This document shows, in pieces, positions 19,595 through 27,534 of a DNA stretch of 64,000 nt (position 1 is its first letter; each line of letters begins with the position of its first letter). Source of the DNA: Cupriavidus sp. WKF15 (GTDB lineage: Bacteria > Pseudomonadota > Gammaproteobacteria > Burkholderiales > Burkholderiaceae); the NCBI RefSeq assembly GCF_029278605.1, contig NZ_CP119573.1, forward strand, positions 124,001 through 188,000, given 5' to 3'. The notes below the pieces were generated by a model that was given only the letters and a program-made list of their open reading frames with translations, did no database searches and was not told the origin of the DNA. A program made the translations under genes and the position numbers.

Positions 19595-20773
19595 TCAGCC
19601 GAGCGATATCACGCTGCCCAGCAGCATCCGTACCAGCTTCGCCTGCCGCGTGACCCCTGTCTTCGAGAAGATCGCACGCAGATGCGCGCGTGCCGTGTTC
19701 TTGCTGATGCCGAGTTCTTCCGCCGACTCATCGAGCGTCAGCCCATTGGCGAGCTGCAAGGCGAGCTCGGTCTCGGCCGGCGTGAAATCGAACAACTGTC
19801 GCACCATGTCACGCGAAGCCCGGGACTTGCGCTCGGGGTCGCGGATAAAGACCACGCACGCGGGGCGGCGCCGGTTGTCTTCCGACCACTCGCTCAACGG
19901 TACGGTGCGGATCAGCAGGCCCAGCCGGGCCTTGCCGGACGGACGCGTGACCGACATGGCTTCCGTCCCCGCCATCGCCGCGCCCCGGTGCGCCGCCATC
20001 GACTGGCGCAGCAGGCGCTGGAATTTCCGGTTCTCCTGCCCATAGTTCACTTCCAGCGTTCCCATGGCGATCCGGATGCCATCGCGCGCGGCCAGAATCT
20101 CGTCCGCCGCGGCGTTGGTCTTGATGATAGTGCCCGACTCGTCAATCATGACCATGCCGACCAGCATCCGGTCGATGGCTCCGGCACAGACATTGCGCTC
20201 GGATTCGACCATGTCCATGCGCGAATGCAAGTCCACGGCGCGCTTCAGATGTGGCAGCAATGCCGTGCACAGCGCCTTTTCGGATTGACTGAAATCCGGT
20301 GCGTCCATATTGCGCGAGACGCGCAACCGGCACTCCACGCCATCGTCCGTACGCAAGTCCGCGCCGAGTACGAAGCGTACGCCAAGAGGATGCAGGAACT
20401 GCTGGTAAAGCTCGCTGCTACACCACGCAGCCGGCCCCAGGTGCTCGTCGATGGTGACCACGCGATTGGACGGCAGCCCGACGAAGGGATCGAGCGAATA
20501 GTAGTAGCTGTTGTAGGAAGCCTCGCCGGGCTGCGTCGTACCGTGCTCGGACGCATTCACCATCAGGCCGGCACGATCCGCGGCCGGCGAGCGCAAGATC
20601 AGCGTGACATAGTTCGCGCGAAGTTGCCGGCGTATCAGCTCGAGCGCTTTTCCCCACGGCACCTTCTCCATCGGACCCTGGTAAATCTGTCCGAGAAGCA
20701 CACTGAAATCCGCAGGCGACAGCTCCAGTTGCGCGAAGGCTCCGGCGGTCGCCGGATTCTGGGGCACCTCCAT
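19595..20773 (-). CDS. LuxR-family transcriptional regulator (TeiR/TesR-like), paralogue 2
   Basis: A 392-residue LuxR-type regulator paralogous to the one encoded at 15419-16588, with the same ends (TGVTRQAKLVRMLLGSVISLG) and the same helix-turn-helix spacing (FTPAETELALQLANGLTLDESAEELGISKNTARAHLRAIF). The N-terminal region differs more, as expected if the two respond to different ligands. Two ATGs lie 6 bases apart; the one at 20773 has AAGAGGA at good spacing. Two such regulators flanking the steroid genes suggests either hierarchical control or control of separate branches. Confidence 0.85.
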   Translation of the reverse strand: MEVPQNPATAGAFAQLELSPADFSVLLGQIYQGPMEKVPWGKALELIRRQLRANYVTLILRSPAADRAGLMVNASEHGTTQPGEASYNSYYYSLDPFVGLPSNRVVTIDEHLGPAAWCSSELYQQFLHPLGVRFVLGADLRTDDGVECRLRVSRNMDAPDFSQSEKALCTALLPHLKRAVDLHSRMDMVESERNVCAGAIDRMLVGMVMIDESGTIIKTNAAADEILAARDGIRIAMGTLEVNYGQENRKFQRLLRQSMAAHRGAAMAGTEAMSVTRPSGKARLGLLIRTVPLSEWSEDNRRRPACVVFIRDPERKSRASRDMVRQLFDFTPAETELALQLANGLTLDESAEELGISKNTARAHLRAIFSKTGVTRQAKLVRMLLGSVISLG

Positions 20774-20932
20774 CAGCATTTCCTCTTGTCTCCGTCTTTT
20801 TCACCTCGGCCGGGGGAGGCCCTGGCCTTGATACAGATGCTCTGCAGGCACTTATGTCGTCGTGGATTATAGGAGCCGGTTTCCCTCATTCCCGCGACCG
20901 GCGCGAGCTTAATTCACAGAATCCAGTGAACG

Positions 20933-20948
20933 TAATCCGAACGGACTA
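20933..20948. promoter_or_regulatory. candidate LuxR operator, copy e (luxR2)
   Basis: TAATC-CGAACG-GACTA, 160 bases upstream of luxR paralogue 2. It suggests auto- or cross-regulation of the regulator gene. Confidence 0.5.
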
Positions 20949-20995
20949 AAGGAGTCGGACACGCGCGCACGGCCGAGGCTTTGTCGCAGTTCAAA

Positions 20996-21127
20996 AAGGG
21001 GGGAAGGGGTGGGGTTGTCGTGCTTGGCAGGCGCCGCTGTTTCGCCGGCGTAGCCGGCGAAACAGCGGCGCCTGCCAAGAACCATAACCCCATCCCCCAT
21101 CCCCCGCAATCCGGCAAAAAACCAAAA
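20996..21127. repeat. dispersed palindromic repeat with perfect 27-bp stem
   Basis: Arms at 21023-21049 and 21053-21079 form a perfect 27-bp inverted repeat around a 3-base loop (GTA). Outside the stem, G-rich blocks on the left (GGGTGGGGTTG) face C-rich blocks on the right (AACCCCATCCC), so the whole element is an imperfect palindrome. It is related to the copies at 5652-5723 and 30355-30527. The 547-base gap from 20774 to 21320 holds this element and motif copy e, and no gene that I can support. Confidence 0.85.
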
Positions 21128-21320
21128 AAAATACCGGCCACCACCGCCGGCCGGCACCAAGCTCACAGCAGCTGGAGACTCGCTGAGCATGCCATCACTA
21201 TGCCCCATCGCCGCCCCACCCGCTTCGTCCACGCAGACTCGTCCGTTCGGAGTATGCGCGGGCCAGGCTCCCGGCCCTAGTGTTGAGACTCCCAAAATGA
21301 ATGACAGGAAGGAGCAAACA

Positions 21321-21800
21321 ATGGCCAAGGCGGAAAACCTCGTGACCTCGATCACCGTAGAGATCGATGCGCCGGCATCGCTGGTATGGGAGGTGCTGAC
21401 CGACTTTCCACGCTACGCGGCATGGAACACGTTCTGCCCGGGACTGGAGACCACCGGCCGGCTCGGCGACATGGTCTGCATGCAGGTCCGCATTCCCGGC
21501 ACCGGGCAGATCATCCCCGTCAATGAAACCCTGATCGCCTGGGAACCTGAACGCCTGCTGTCGTGGGAACAGCGAGCCACCGACGACAACAAGGACGCCG
21601 CGCGCCGCGACCAGTATGTCGAGGCGATCGGCCAGAACCGTACCCGCTACTTCACCACCGACCTGTTCCTCGGCCTGAACGCGGACACCATCATGCGCGA
21701 GCACGGCGGCTGGGTAAAACAGGGCTTCGACCAGGTGGCGCGGGACGTCAAGGCACGCGCCGAGGCGCTCCACGTCGAGCGGCAGGCCGGCCGGCGCTGA
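21321..21800 (+). CDS. SRPBCC family protein
   Basis: A 159-residue protein of the START/SRPBCC (polyketide cyclase-like) fold. It begins with the typical strand and helix ITVEIDAPASLVWEVLTDFPRYAAWNTFCPG and ends with the long C-terminal helix WVKQGFDQVARDVKARAEAL. Such proteins bind hydrophobic ligands in a deep cavity, so a lipid or steroid ligand is plausible but not shown. AGGAAGGA stands 7 bases before the ATG at 21321; another ATG at 21297 is in frame. It is alone on its strand, downstream of the palindromic repeat. Confidence 0.78.
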   Translation: MAKAENLVTSITVEIDAPASLVWEVLTDFPRYAAWNTFCPGLETTGRLGDMVCMQVRIPGTGQIIPVNETLIAWEPERLLSWEQRATDDNKDAARRDQYVEAIGQNRTRYFTTDLFLGLNADTIMREHGGWVKQGFDQVARDVKARAEALHVERQAGRR

Positions 21801-21812
21801 CCGCCGGCACGG

Positions 21813-22025
21813 TCATTGCGGCGGGCGCTGGCTCAATACCAGCAAGGCCGCCGCGCCGCGGCTGCGCGCACAGGCATCGTCACAGCCGTCGGCAGCGACA
21901 CCGGACAGGGACACCTCGGCAGCCGGTACATCATCCTCGCCGCCCGCGACAGACATCCAGGACACGCCCGCGCCAGCGAGCACCGCGGCCAGGGCGGCCA
22001 CCCAACGAAATCCGAGCCGCTTCAT
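21813..22025 (-). CDS. small exported protein, 70 residues
   Basis: A 70-residue protein beginning MKRLGFRWVAALAAVLAGAG, a typical signal peptide, followed by an acidic stretch and two cysteines (DGCDDACARSRG) that may form a disulfide. No family is recognised. GAGGAGACAGCG precedes the ATG. A copy of the steroid-region operator motif lies 75 bases upstream, which argues that the gene is real and co-regulated. It converges with the SRPBCC gene. Confidence 0.55.
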   Translation of the reverse strand: MKRLGFRWVAALAAVLAGAGVSWMSVAGGEDDVPAAEVSLSGVAADGCDDACARSRGAAALLVLSQRPPQ

Positions 22026-22099
22026 CGCTGTCTCCTCCGCCCCCTTTTCGGGTGTCAAGGTCTTTGACACCATCGTAGGCGTGGGCTGCCGCGACCTCT

Positions 22100-22115
22100 T
22101 CGTCCGACCAGACTA
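22100..22115. promoter_or_regulatory. candidate LuxR operator, copy f (small exported protein)
   Basis: TCGTC-CGACCA-GACTA, 75 bases upstream of the 70-residue exported protein. It overlaps the last bases of the tetR gene. Confidence 0.5.
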
Positions 22116-22736
22116 GGGGGTGTCCCGAATGCACTCGGGTGCATCCTGCCGGACAGAGGCACCGTGTTGCACACCCGCTCCCAGGTACAGGGTGGCCAGC
22201 GCCGGCGCCGCGCCCGACAAGCCAGCGGACGTCAGCTGCAAGGCGTGCGCGCTCAGCAGGCCCCACAGGTGCGCCAGCAGCAGCCCGGCCAGCGCCGGCT
22301 CGGGCAACAGGTCGGCGCAAGCGCCGCGCAGTCGGTCGATGCCTGTCAGGACACGCTCGCGCAGCGGGCACAGTTCGCAGGCGGTGCAGCATTTATGTTG
22401 CAGCAGGGCCACCAGCAGGCTGACGTGGCGTGCGATGGCATCGCCATCGAGCAAGGCTGCCAGCGCCGGCTCCAGCGCGCCGGGCCGGGCCCGCTTCCCA
22501 TCGGCCAGTGGCGCGAGCCGCGCAGCGAAATCGGCCTCCGCGCACGACAGCAGCGCGCCCAGCAACGCGGCGCGCGAGCGGAAATGGGCGTAGACCGCGC
22601 CGCGCGTCATGCCGATGGCGCGGGCCACGTCTTCAAGCGTGACGCAATGCAGGCCGCGCTGGTGCATCAGCTGCTGCGCGCTGTCCAGGATGCGCGCGCG
22701 CGTGGCCACGGCATCGTCGCGGGTTCGCCGGACCAT
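22113..22736 (-). CDS. TetR/AcrR family transcriptional repressor
   Basis: A 207-residue TetR-type protein. The N-terminal helix-turn-helix is typical (TRARILDSAQQLMHQRGLHCVTLEDVARAIGMTRGAVYAHFRSRAALLGAL). The ligand domain has an unusual Cys cluster (KCCTACELCPLRERV), as in the TtgR/AcrR-like subgroup. It is the last gene of the hydrolase-SDR-KSI operon, 21 bases after KSI, so it may repress that operon by feedback or another transporter gene. Confidence 0.85.
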   Translation of the reverse strand: MVRRTRDDAVATRARILDSAQQLMHQRGLHCVTLEDVARAIGMTRGAVYAHFRSRAALLGALLSCAEADFAARLAPLADGKRARPGALEPALAALLDGDAIARHVSLLVALLQHKCCTACELCPLRERVLTGIDRLRGACADLLPEPALAGLLLAHLWGLLSAHALQLTSAGLSGAAPALATLYLGAGVQHGASVRQDAPECIRDTP

Positions 22737-22757
22737 CGGCGGGCTCGCGGCGGCGCG

Positions 22758-23135
22758 TTACAGGAAGTGCACGTCGTCCGGCCCCCAGTGGGCGCGCATG
22801 CTCTGGATGCGCCCGTCCGTGGCGAACGTCATGATGTCGGTCACGTCGATGCGCGCCGGCCGGCCTTCCAGATGCGCGTGGACCGAGAAGGTCAGCGCGG
22901 CGGCATTGCCGTGCGAGCCGCGCGGCTGGGCTGCCACCTCCAGTCGCGCGCCCAGAGAAGTGGCGTGCCGGTAGAAGGCCAGGATGGCCGGCTTGCCGGC
23001 GATCGGCTGCGCCCCGACCGGGTCCTCCACCGTGGCATCGTCGGCGTAAAGCGCGGCGACGCCCTCGGCATCGCCGGCATTGAAGCGCTCGACATAGTCG
23101 AGCAGCGTGGCTTTCATCGCTGTGCTATCGGGCAT
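22758..23135 (-). CDS. ksi: steroid delta5-isomerase (ketosteroid isomerase)
   Basis: A 125-residue NTF2-fold enzyme, the same length as the Comamonas testosteroni isomerase. The core ADDATVEDPVG is shared, and the catalytic residues fall in register: Tyr14 and Asp38 have identical numbers, and Asp100 corresponds to Asp99. The enzyme moves the C5-C6 double bond of 3-oxo-delta5-steroids to C4-C5. An SDR able to make a 3-ketosteroid lies directly upstream (17-base gap), which fits a 3beta-hydroxy-delta5 steroid entry route. Third gene of the hydrolase-SDR-KSI-TetR operon. Confidence 0.88.
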   Translation of the reverse strand: MPDSTAMKATLLDYVERFNAGDAEGVAALYADDATVEDPVGAQPIAGKPAILAFYRHATSLGARLEVAAQPRGSHGNAAALTFSVHAHLEGRPARIDVTDIMTFATDGRIQSMRAHWGPDDVHFL

Positions 23136-23152
23136 GCGTGTCTCCTTGTCCC

Positions 23153-23938
23153 TCAGCGTGCGGTGTAGCCGCCGTCGATGACCAGCTCGGCGCCGGTAAC
23201 GTAGCGTCCGGCATCGGACACCAGATAGAGGATGCCAGCCGCGATATCGCGCGGCTGGCCCACCTTGCCGATCGGGGTCAGCCCGCCGAGGTAGTCGAAC
23301 AGCGCTTCGCCCTGCCCCGATGCCTGGGCCACGTGTTCGAGCATCGGCGTGCGGATATAGCCAGGATGAATGGAGTTCGAGCGGATGCCCTTGGCCGCGT
23401 AGAGCATCGCATCGGTCTTGGCCATGATCCGCACTGCCGCCTTGGACGCATGGTAAGGGGGTACGTCCGGGCCGGCGGCAATGCCGTACATCGACGACAC
23501 GTTGACAATGGCGCCGCTGCCCGCGCGCTCCATGTGCGCGATCGCATGCTTGGTGCACAGGAAGGTGCCGGTCACGTTCACCGCCATCACCTGTTGCCAT
23601 TGCTCCAGCGTCACCTCGTGGGTGGGCGCGTTCGGGCCTTCGATGCCGGCGTTGTTGACCAGGATGCCAAGTCCGCCGAAGCGGGCCGCGACCTCGTCGA
23701 GCACGCGTGCCACCTCGCCTTCGCTGGTGACATCGAGCTTCCAGAAGGCCGCCTCGCCGCCCGCGCCGCGGATCGCTTCGGCGGTGGCCTTGCCGTCCGC
23801 TTCCAGCACATCGAGCACCGCGACCTTCGCGCCGGCCGCAGCCAGCACGCGTGCGGTCTCGGCGCCAATGCCGCGCGCGGCACCAGTGATGGCGGCTACC
23901 TTGCCACGCAGGTCGAACAGGTTGTACGGGTATTCCAC
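23153..23938 (-). CDS. SDR family oxidoreductase, hydroxysteroid dehydrogenase-like
   Basis: A 261-residue SDR. Cofactor motif TGAARGIGAE, NNAG present, catalytic PPYHASKAAVR with Ser in VSSMYG; C-terminal RYVTGAELVIDGGYTAR. The segment SNSIHPGYIRTPML resembles the corresponding part of the Comamonas 3beta/17beta-hydroxysteroid dehydrogenase. Start: a GTG at 23938 has AGGAGA four bases upstream, better than an in-frame ATG 36 bases earlier. Next to ketosteroid isomerase, it is the best candidate in the window for the 3beta-hydroxysteroid dehydrogenase step. Confidence 0.83.
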   Translation of the reverse strand: MEYPYNLFDLRGKVAAITGAARGIGAETARVLAAAGAKVAVLDVLEADGKATAEAIRGAGGEAAFWKLDVTSEGEVARVLDEVAARFGGLGILVNNAGIEGPNAPTHEVTLEQWQQVMAVNVTGTFLCTKHAIAHMERAGSGAIVNVSSMYGIAAGPDVPPYHASKAAVRIMAKTDAMLYAAKGIRSNSIHPGYIRTPMLEHVAQASGQGEALFDYLGGLTPIGKVGQPRDIAAGILYLVSDAGRYVTGAELVIDGGYTAR

Positions 23939-23974
23939 GATGTCTCCTGTTGTCTTGTTGGTTGCGCGTGCCAA

Positions 23975-24847
23975 TTATGCCGCGCGGCTTTGCCCCGTAT
24001 CGGCCAGGAAGCCGAGGCATTCGCGATTGAAATAGGCCGCGTGCTCGACCATCACCCAGTGGCCGCAGCGGTTGATCATGACAAAGCGGGCATCGGCGCA
24101 GCCGCTCAGGAACTTCATCGCGCCGGAGGCGGGATTGAACTGGTCCTCGGTGCCCCAGAAGCCCAGCACCGGGCAGCGGATCTCGCCCAGCCGCGTGGTC
24201 AGGTTGGGCACCTTCATGGTCGCCAGCACCTCGCGCGGCTGCTCGCGGCACACCGCCATGCGTTCGTCGACGAGCGCGTCGGTGACCAGGCTGGCATCGT
24301 GCACCAGCAGTTGCAGCAGCTGGCGCATGGTGTCCGGGTTCATGTGGCCGCCGGTGAACAGCGACACCATGCGCTGGATGCCTTCCATCTGGAAATAGGT
24401 CTCGCGCTCCTCCACGCCGCCCGGGGCCATCATCACCAGGCGGCTGACATGCTCCGGGAAGTCCAGCGCGTACTGCAGCGCGATGGCGCCGCCGAGCGAA
24501 TTGCCCACGAGCACGCAGCGCGGCAGCTCGAGTGCCAGCAACTGCTCGCGCAGCGCGGCGACGAAGAAGTCCAGCGTGTACTCGACATCATCCGGCTTGG
24601 ACGACTGTCCATACCCGGGCAGGTCCACCACCACCGTGCGAAAGCCCGCCTGCTCGAACGCCGGCGCGTTATGGCGGAAGTTGCTGTGCCCGCTCGCGCC
24701 CGGCCCGCTGCCGTGGATAAAGACCACCGGTTCTCCGCTGCCCGAGTCGAGGCAGTGCAGCCGCAGGCCCGCCGACGTGGTGATGAAGCGCCCGACCGGC
24801 AGGTTCGGATGCGGCGAGGATGGCGTTGTTTGTGACGTAGCGGACAT
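23975..24847 (-). CDS. tesD: meta-cleavage product hydrolase, alpha/beta fold (TesD/HsaD/BphD-like)
   Basis: A 290-residue alpha/beta hydrolase. The segment FIHGSGPGASGHSNFRHNAPAF gives the oxyanion region typical of C-C bond hydrolases, the nucleophile is Ser in GNSLGG, and the catalytic His lies in CGHWVMVEH. This pattern belongs to the MhpC/BphD/HsaD group, which cleaves the ring-opened product of extradiol dioxygenases. With hydratase, dehydrogenase and aldolase genes 2.7 kb away it fits TesD/HsaD, although no extradiol dioxygenase is seen. GGAGA precedes the ATG. First gene of a four-gene operon. Confidence 0.8.
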   Translation of the reverse strand: MSATSQTTPSSPHPNLPVGRFITTSAGLRLHCLDSGSGEPVVFIHGSGPGASGHSNFRHNAPAFEQAGFRTVVVDLPGYGQSSKPDDVEYTLDFFVAALREQLLALELPRCVLVGNSLGGAIALQYALDFPEHVSRLVMMAPGGVEERETYFQMEGIQRMVSLFTGGHMNPDTMRQLLQLLVHDASLVTDALVDERMAVCREQPREVLATMKVPNLTTRLGEIRCPVLGFWGTEDQFNPASGAMKFLSGCADARFVMINRCGHWVMVEHAAYFNRECLGFLADTGQSRAA

Positions 24848-24902
24848 AAGGGCGTCTCCGGTGTGATGGGACGCATCTTGCGCAGCGCCGGCACGCCGGG
24901 CA

Positions 24903-24918
24903 TCGTTCATTCGGACTA
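24903..24918. promoter_or_regulatory. candidate LuxR operator, copy g (divergent hydrolase/SDR)
   Basis: TCGTT-CATTCG-GACTA, placed centrally in the 125-base divergent gap. It is 56 bases from the hydrolase start and 55 from the SDR start, so one site could serve both promoters. Confidence 0.6.
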
Positions 24919-24972
24919 CGAACGGCATCGCCACTTCTCCTACGATGGGCGCTCCATGCACCAGGGGAACCC

Positions 24973-25761
24973 ATGACAGGATTCGACTACAGCGGCCAGA
25001 CCGTGCTGGTCACCGGCGGCATGCGCGGCATCGGCCGGGCCATCAGCGAAGCCTTCCTGCGCGCCGGCGCGCAGGTCTTCGTCTGCGGACGCACCGCGCC
25101 CGCGCACGACGGCGAGTTGCCGCACGCGGCGGGCCGCGCCGCCCGTTTCATCGCAGCGGACATCCGCGACATCGAACAGACCGACGCCATGCTCGCGCGG
25201 ATTGCGCAGCACAGCCCCACGCTCGATGTGGTGGTCCACAACGCCGGCGGCTCACCCTATGCGCTGGTGGCCGATGCCTCCCCACGGCTGCTGGAATCGG
25301 TGATCCGGCTCAACCTGGTGGCTCCCCTGCAACTCGCGCAGCGCGCCAATGCACGCATGCAGCAGCAGGTCGGCGGCGGCACGCAGCTGTTCGTCGGCAG
25401 CATCAGCGCGCTGCGCCCGTCGCCGGGCACGGCGGCCTATGGTGCCGCCAAGGCCGGCATCCTCAATGCCGTGCGCTCGCTCGCAGTGGAATGGGCGCCC
25501 AAGGTGCGCGTGGCTGCGGTCAGCCCGGGGCTGGTGCTGACCGAAACCTCGCAGCAGCAGCACTACGGCGACCCCGAGGCGCTGCGCGCGACAGCCGCCA
25601 CGGTGCCGTTGGGCCGTCTCGCACAGCCTGACGATATCGCCAGCGCCTGCCTGTTCCTGGCCTCGCCACAGGCCTCGTACGTCTCCGGCGCCAACCTCGT
25701 GCTCGATGGCGGCGGCGAACGTCCGGCCTTCCTCGACACGGCGTCGGTCAATCGCGGCTGA
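24973..25761 (+). CDS. SDR family oxidoreductase
   Basis: A 262-residue SDR. TGGMRGIGRA for cofactor binding, an Arg after beta-2 (VCGRTAP) that suggests NADP preference, HNAGG, catalytic AAYGAAKAG, and a C-terminal ASYVSGANLVLDGGGERP block. In actinobacterial KstR2 clusters an SDR called IpdF accompanies fadD3. This could be its counterpart, but sequence alone cannot show it. It precedes the outer-membrane protein and tesEFG-like genes on the same strand. Confidence 0.83.
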   Translation: MTGFDYSGQTVLVTGGMRGIGRAISEAFLRAGAQVFVCGRTAPAHDGELPHAAGRAARFIAADIRDIEQTDAMLARIAQHSPTLDVVVHNAGGSPYALVADASPRLLESVIRLNLVAPLQLAQRANARMQQQVGGGTQLFVGSISALRPSPGTAAYGAAKAGILNAVRSLAVEWAPKVRVAAVSPGLVLTETSQQQHYGDPEALRATAATVPLGRLAQPDDIASACLFLASPQASYVSGANLVLDGGGERPAFLDTASVNRG

Positions 25762-25785
25762 ACGGCTTCCCGTAGGGAAATCGCC

Positions 25786-25801
25786 TAGTCCATTCTGCCG
25801 A
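25786..25801. promoter_or_regulatory. candidate LuxR operator, copy h (outer-membrane protein)
   Basis: TAGTC-CATTCT-GCCGA, one perfect half-site and one weak one. It lies 97 bases upstream of the DUF1302 gene, right after the SDR stop. Confidence 0.4.
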
Positions 25802-25897
25802 TTTGTGCATGGCTCCCCCTCTCTACGCTTGCGGCCAGATGCGCGCCATTCGAAGTGCCAGGCCATGAACCACCACCGAAACCAAGGGGAGACCACC

Positions 25898-27460
25898 ATG
25901 CACCAAACACCAAGCGGCCCAGTGAAACGACGCAGCATGCTACGGCCGATCGCCGCCGCCGCGGCGCTGGCAACGTTGCTCGCGCCGGCCGCCCGCGCCG
26001 GCGAAACCATCGATCTCGGCCACGACACCACGCTCGACTACAGCGTAACCGCATCCTATGGCGCGGCGGTCCGTACCGGCCACCAGAGCAACACGCTGCT
26101 GAGCCCCGCCAATATCAACGGCGACGACGGCGACCGCAACTTCAAGCGCGGCGACATGACCGCGAACCGCGTCTCGCTGCTGGGCGAGGCGCATGTCAGG
26201 CACGACGCCTTCGGTGCCCTGGTGCGCGGCAGCGTGTTCTACGACTGGGCCTACAGCGGCACCAACTCGAACAATGCGCCCTTCACCGTCAACCACAGCG
26301 GCCCGTTCAACGAGTTCACCGGCTCGGCGCGCGACTATCACGAGCAGCGCGCGCAACTGCTCGACGCCTATGTCTACGGCACCACGCCGATCGGCGATTC
26401 GCAGCTGAGCTTCAAGCTGGGCAACCAGGTGGTGGCATGGGGCGAGAGCCTGTTCTTCGCCAACATCGCCGGTGCGCAGGGGCCCGCCGATGCCACCAAG
26501 GCCTTCGTGCCGGGCGCCGAGGTCAAGGACATCCTGCTGCCGGTGCCACAGGCATCGCTGCAGCTGCAGGTCACGCCGTCGTTCAGCCTGATGGGCTATT
26601 ACCAGTTCACCTACAAGGCGAACCAGCTCTTCGCACCGGGCAGCTACTTCAGCACCAGCGACGTGGTCGGCCCCGGCGCGGAATTCATTATCGGGCCCGG
26701 CTTCCGTATCCCGCGTGGCCCCGACATCAGTCCGTCGGACTGGGGACAATGGGGCATCGGCACGCGCTTCCGCGTGTTCGAAGACACCGAGATCGGGCTC
26801 TACCAGCTGCGCTATCACGACAAGAACCCGAGCGTCGTGACCTCGCTCTTCCCCTCGCTGCAGTACCAGCAGAAATACTTCAGCGGCATCAACCTGACCG
26901 GCGCCAGCTTCTCCACGCAAGTGCTTGGCGCCAATATCGCCGGTGAAATCAGCTACAAGGACGGCATTCCGATGCTGGTGAACGTGGCCGGCTCGCCCAC
27001 CGCGTCGCCCGGACGTGCCCTGCAGGGGCAGCTGTCGGCGATCTACTCGATCGGCCCGACCTTCCTGGCCAACTCGCAGTCTCTGCTCGGTGAAATCGCC
27101 TACCTGCACGTGCTGGGCGTGGATTCGGTGATGGGTTTCAGCCAGCTGACCAACACGCGCAATTCGGCGGCGTTCCAGGTCGGCTGGTCGCTGACCTACA
27201 ACAACGTGTTCGACGGCTGGGACCTGACGGTGCCGCTCACCTATGCGCAGCAGTTCAGCGGTCAGTCGTCCGTGGCCGGCGCCTTCGGCACGCTGATGGG
27301 CTATGGCGACAAGCGCGCCAGCGTGGGCGTGACATTGAAGTACCTGAACAACCTGGAACTCGGCCTGACCTACGCCGCGTTCATCGGCGGCGCGAGCATT
27401 GCCAACCGCCCGCTGGCTGACCGCGACTACGTGGCCTTCAACGCCAAATACTCGTTCTGA
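25898..27460 (+). CDS. DUF1302 family outer-membrane protein
   Basis: A 520-residue exported protein. The signal peptide is MHQTPSGPVKRRSMLRPIAA with cleavage near ARAGE. The mature part is rich in alternating aromatic and polar residues and ends in YVAFNAKYSF, a C-terminal Phe as in beta-barrels. It belongs to DUF1302, a group often found beside hydrophobic-compound catabolic genes. A role as an outer-membrane channel for steroids is inferred. The usual DUF1329 partner is not next to it. AAGGGGA stands 7 bases before the ATG. Confidence 0.78.
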   Translation: MHQTPSGPVKRRSMLRPIAAAAALATLLAPAARAGETIDLGHDTTLDYSVTASYGAAVRTGHQSNTLLSPANINGDDGDRNFKRGDMTANRVSLLGEAHVRHDAFGALVRGSVFYDWAYSGTNSNNAPFTVNHSGPFNEFTGSARDYHEQRAQLLDAYVYGTTPIGDSQLSFKLGNQVVAWGESLFFANIAGAQGPADATKAFVPGAEVKDILLPVPQASLQLQVTPSFSLMGYYQFTYKANQLFAPGSYFSTSDVVGPGAEFIIGPGFRIPRGPDISPSDWGQWGIGTRFRVFEDTEIGLYQLRYHDKNPSVVTSLFPSLQYQQKYFSGINLTGASFSTQVLGANIAGEISYKDGIPMLVNVAGSPTASPGRALQGQLSAIYSIGPTFLANSQSLLGEIAYLHVLGVDSVMGFSQLTNTRNSAAFQVGWSLTYNNVFDGWDLTVPLTYAQQFSGQSSVAGAFGTLMGYGDKRASVGVTLKYLNNLELGLTYAAFIGGASIANRPLADRDYVAFNAKYSF

Positions 27461-27467
27461 CGCACGC

Positions 27468-27513
27468 ATCACCCCGTGTTGCCGCGGCACATCACCACGT
27501 GTTGCCGCGGCAC
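27468..27513. repeat. 23-bp tandem duplication with inner palindrome
   Basis: Two 23-base units (27468-27490 and 27491-27513) differ at one base. Each contains the perfect palindrome TGCCGCGGCA. They lie in the gap between the outer-membrane protein stop and the hydratase start. Confidence 0.7.
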
Positions 27514-27534
27514 CGCCACCCGACTTCTCCCGCC

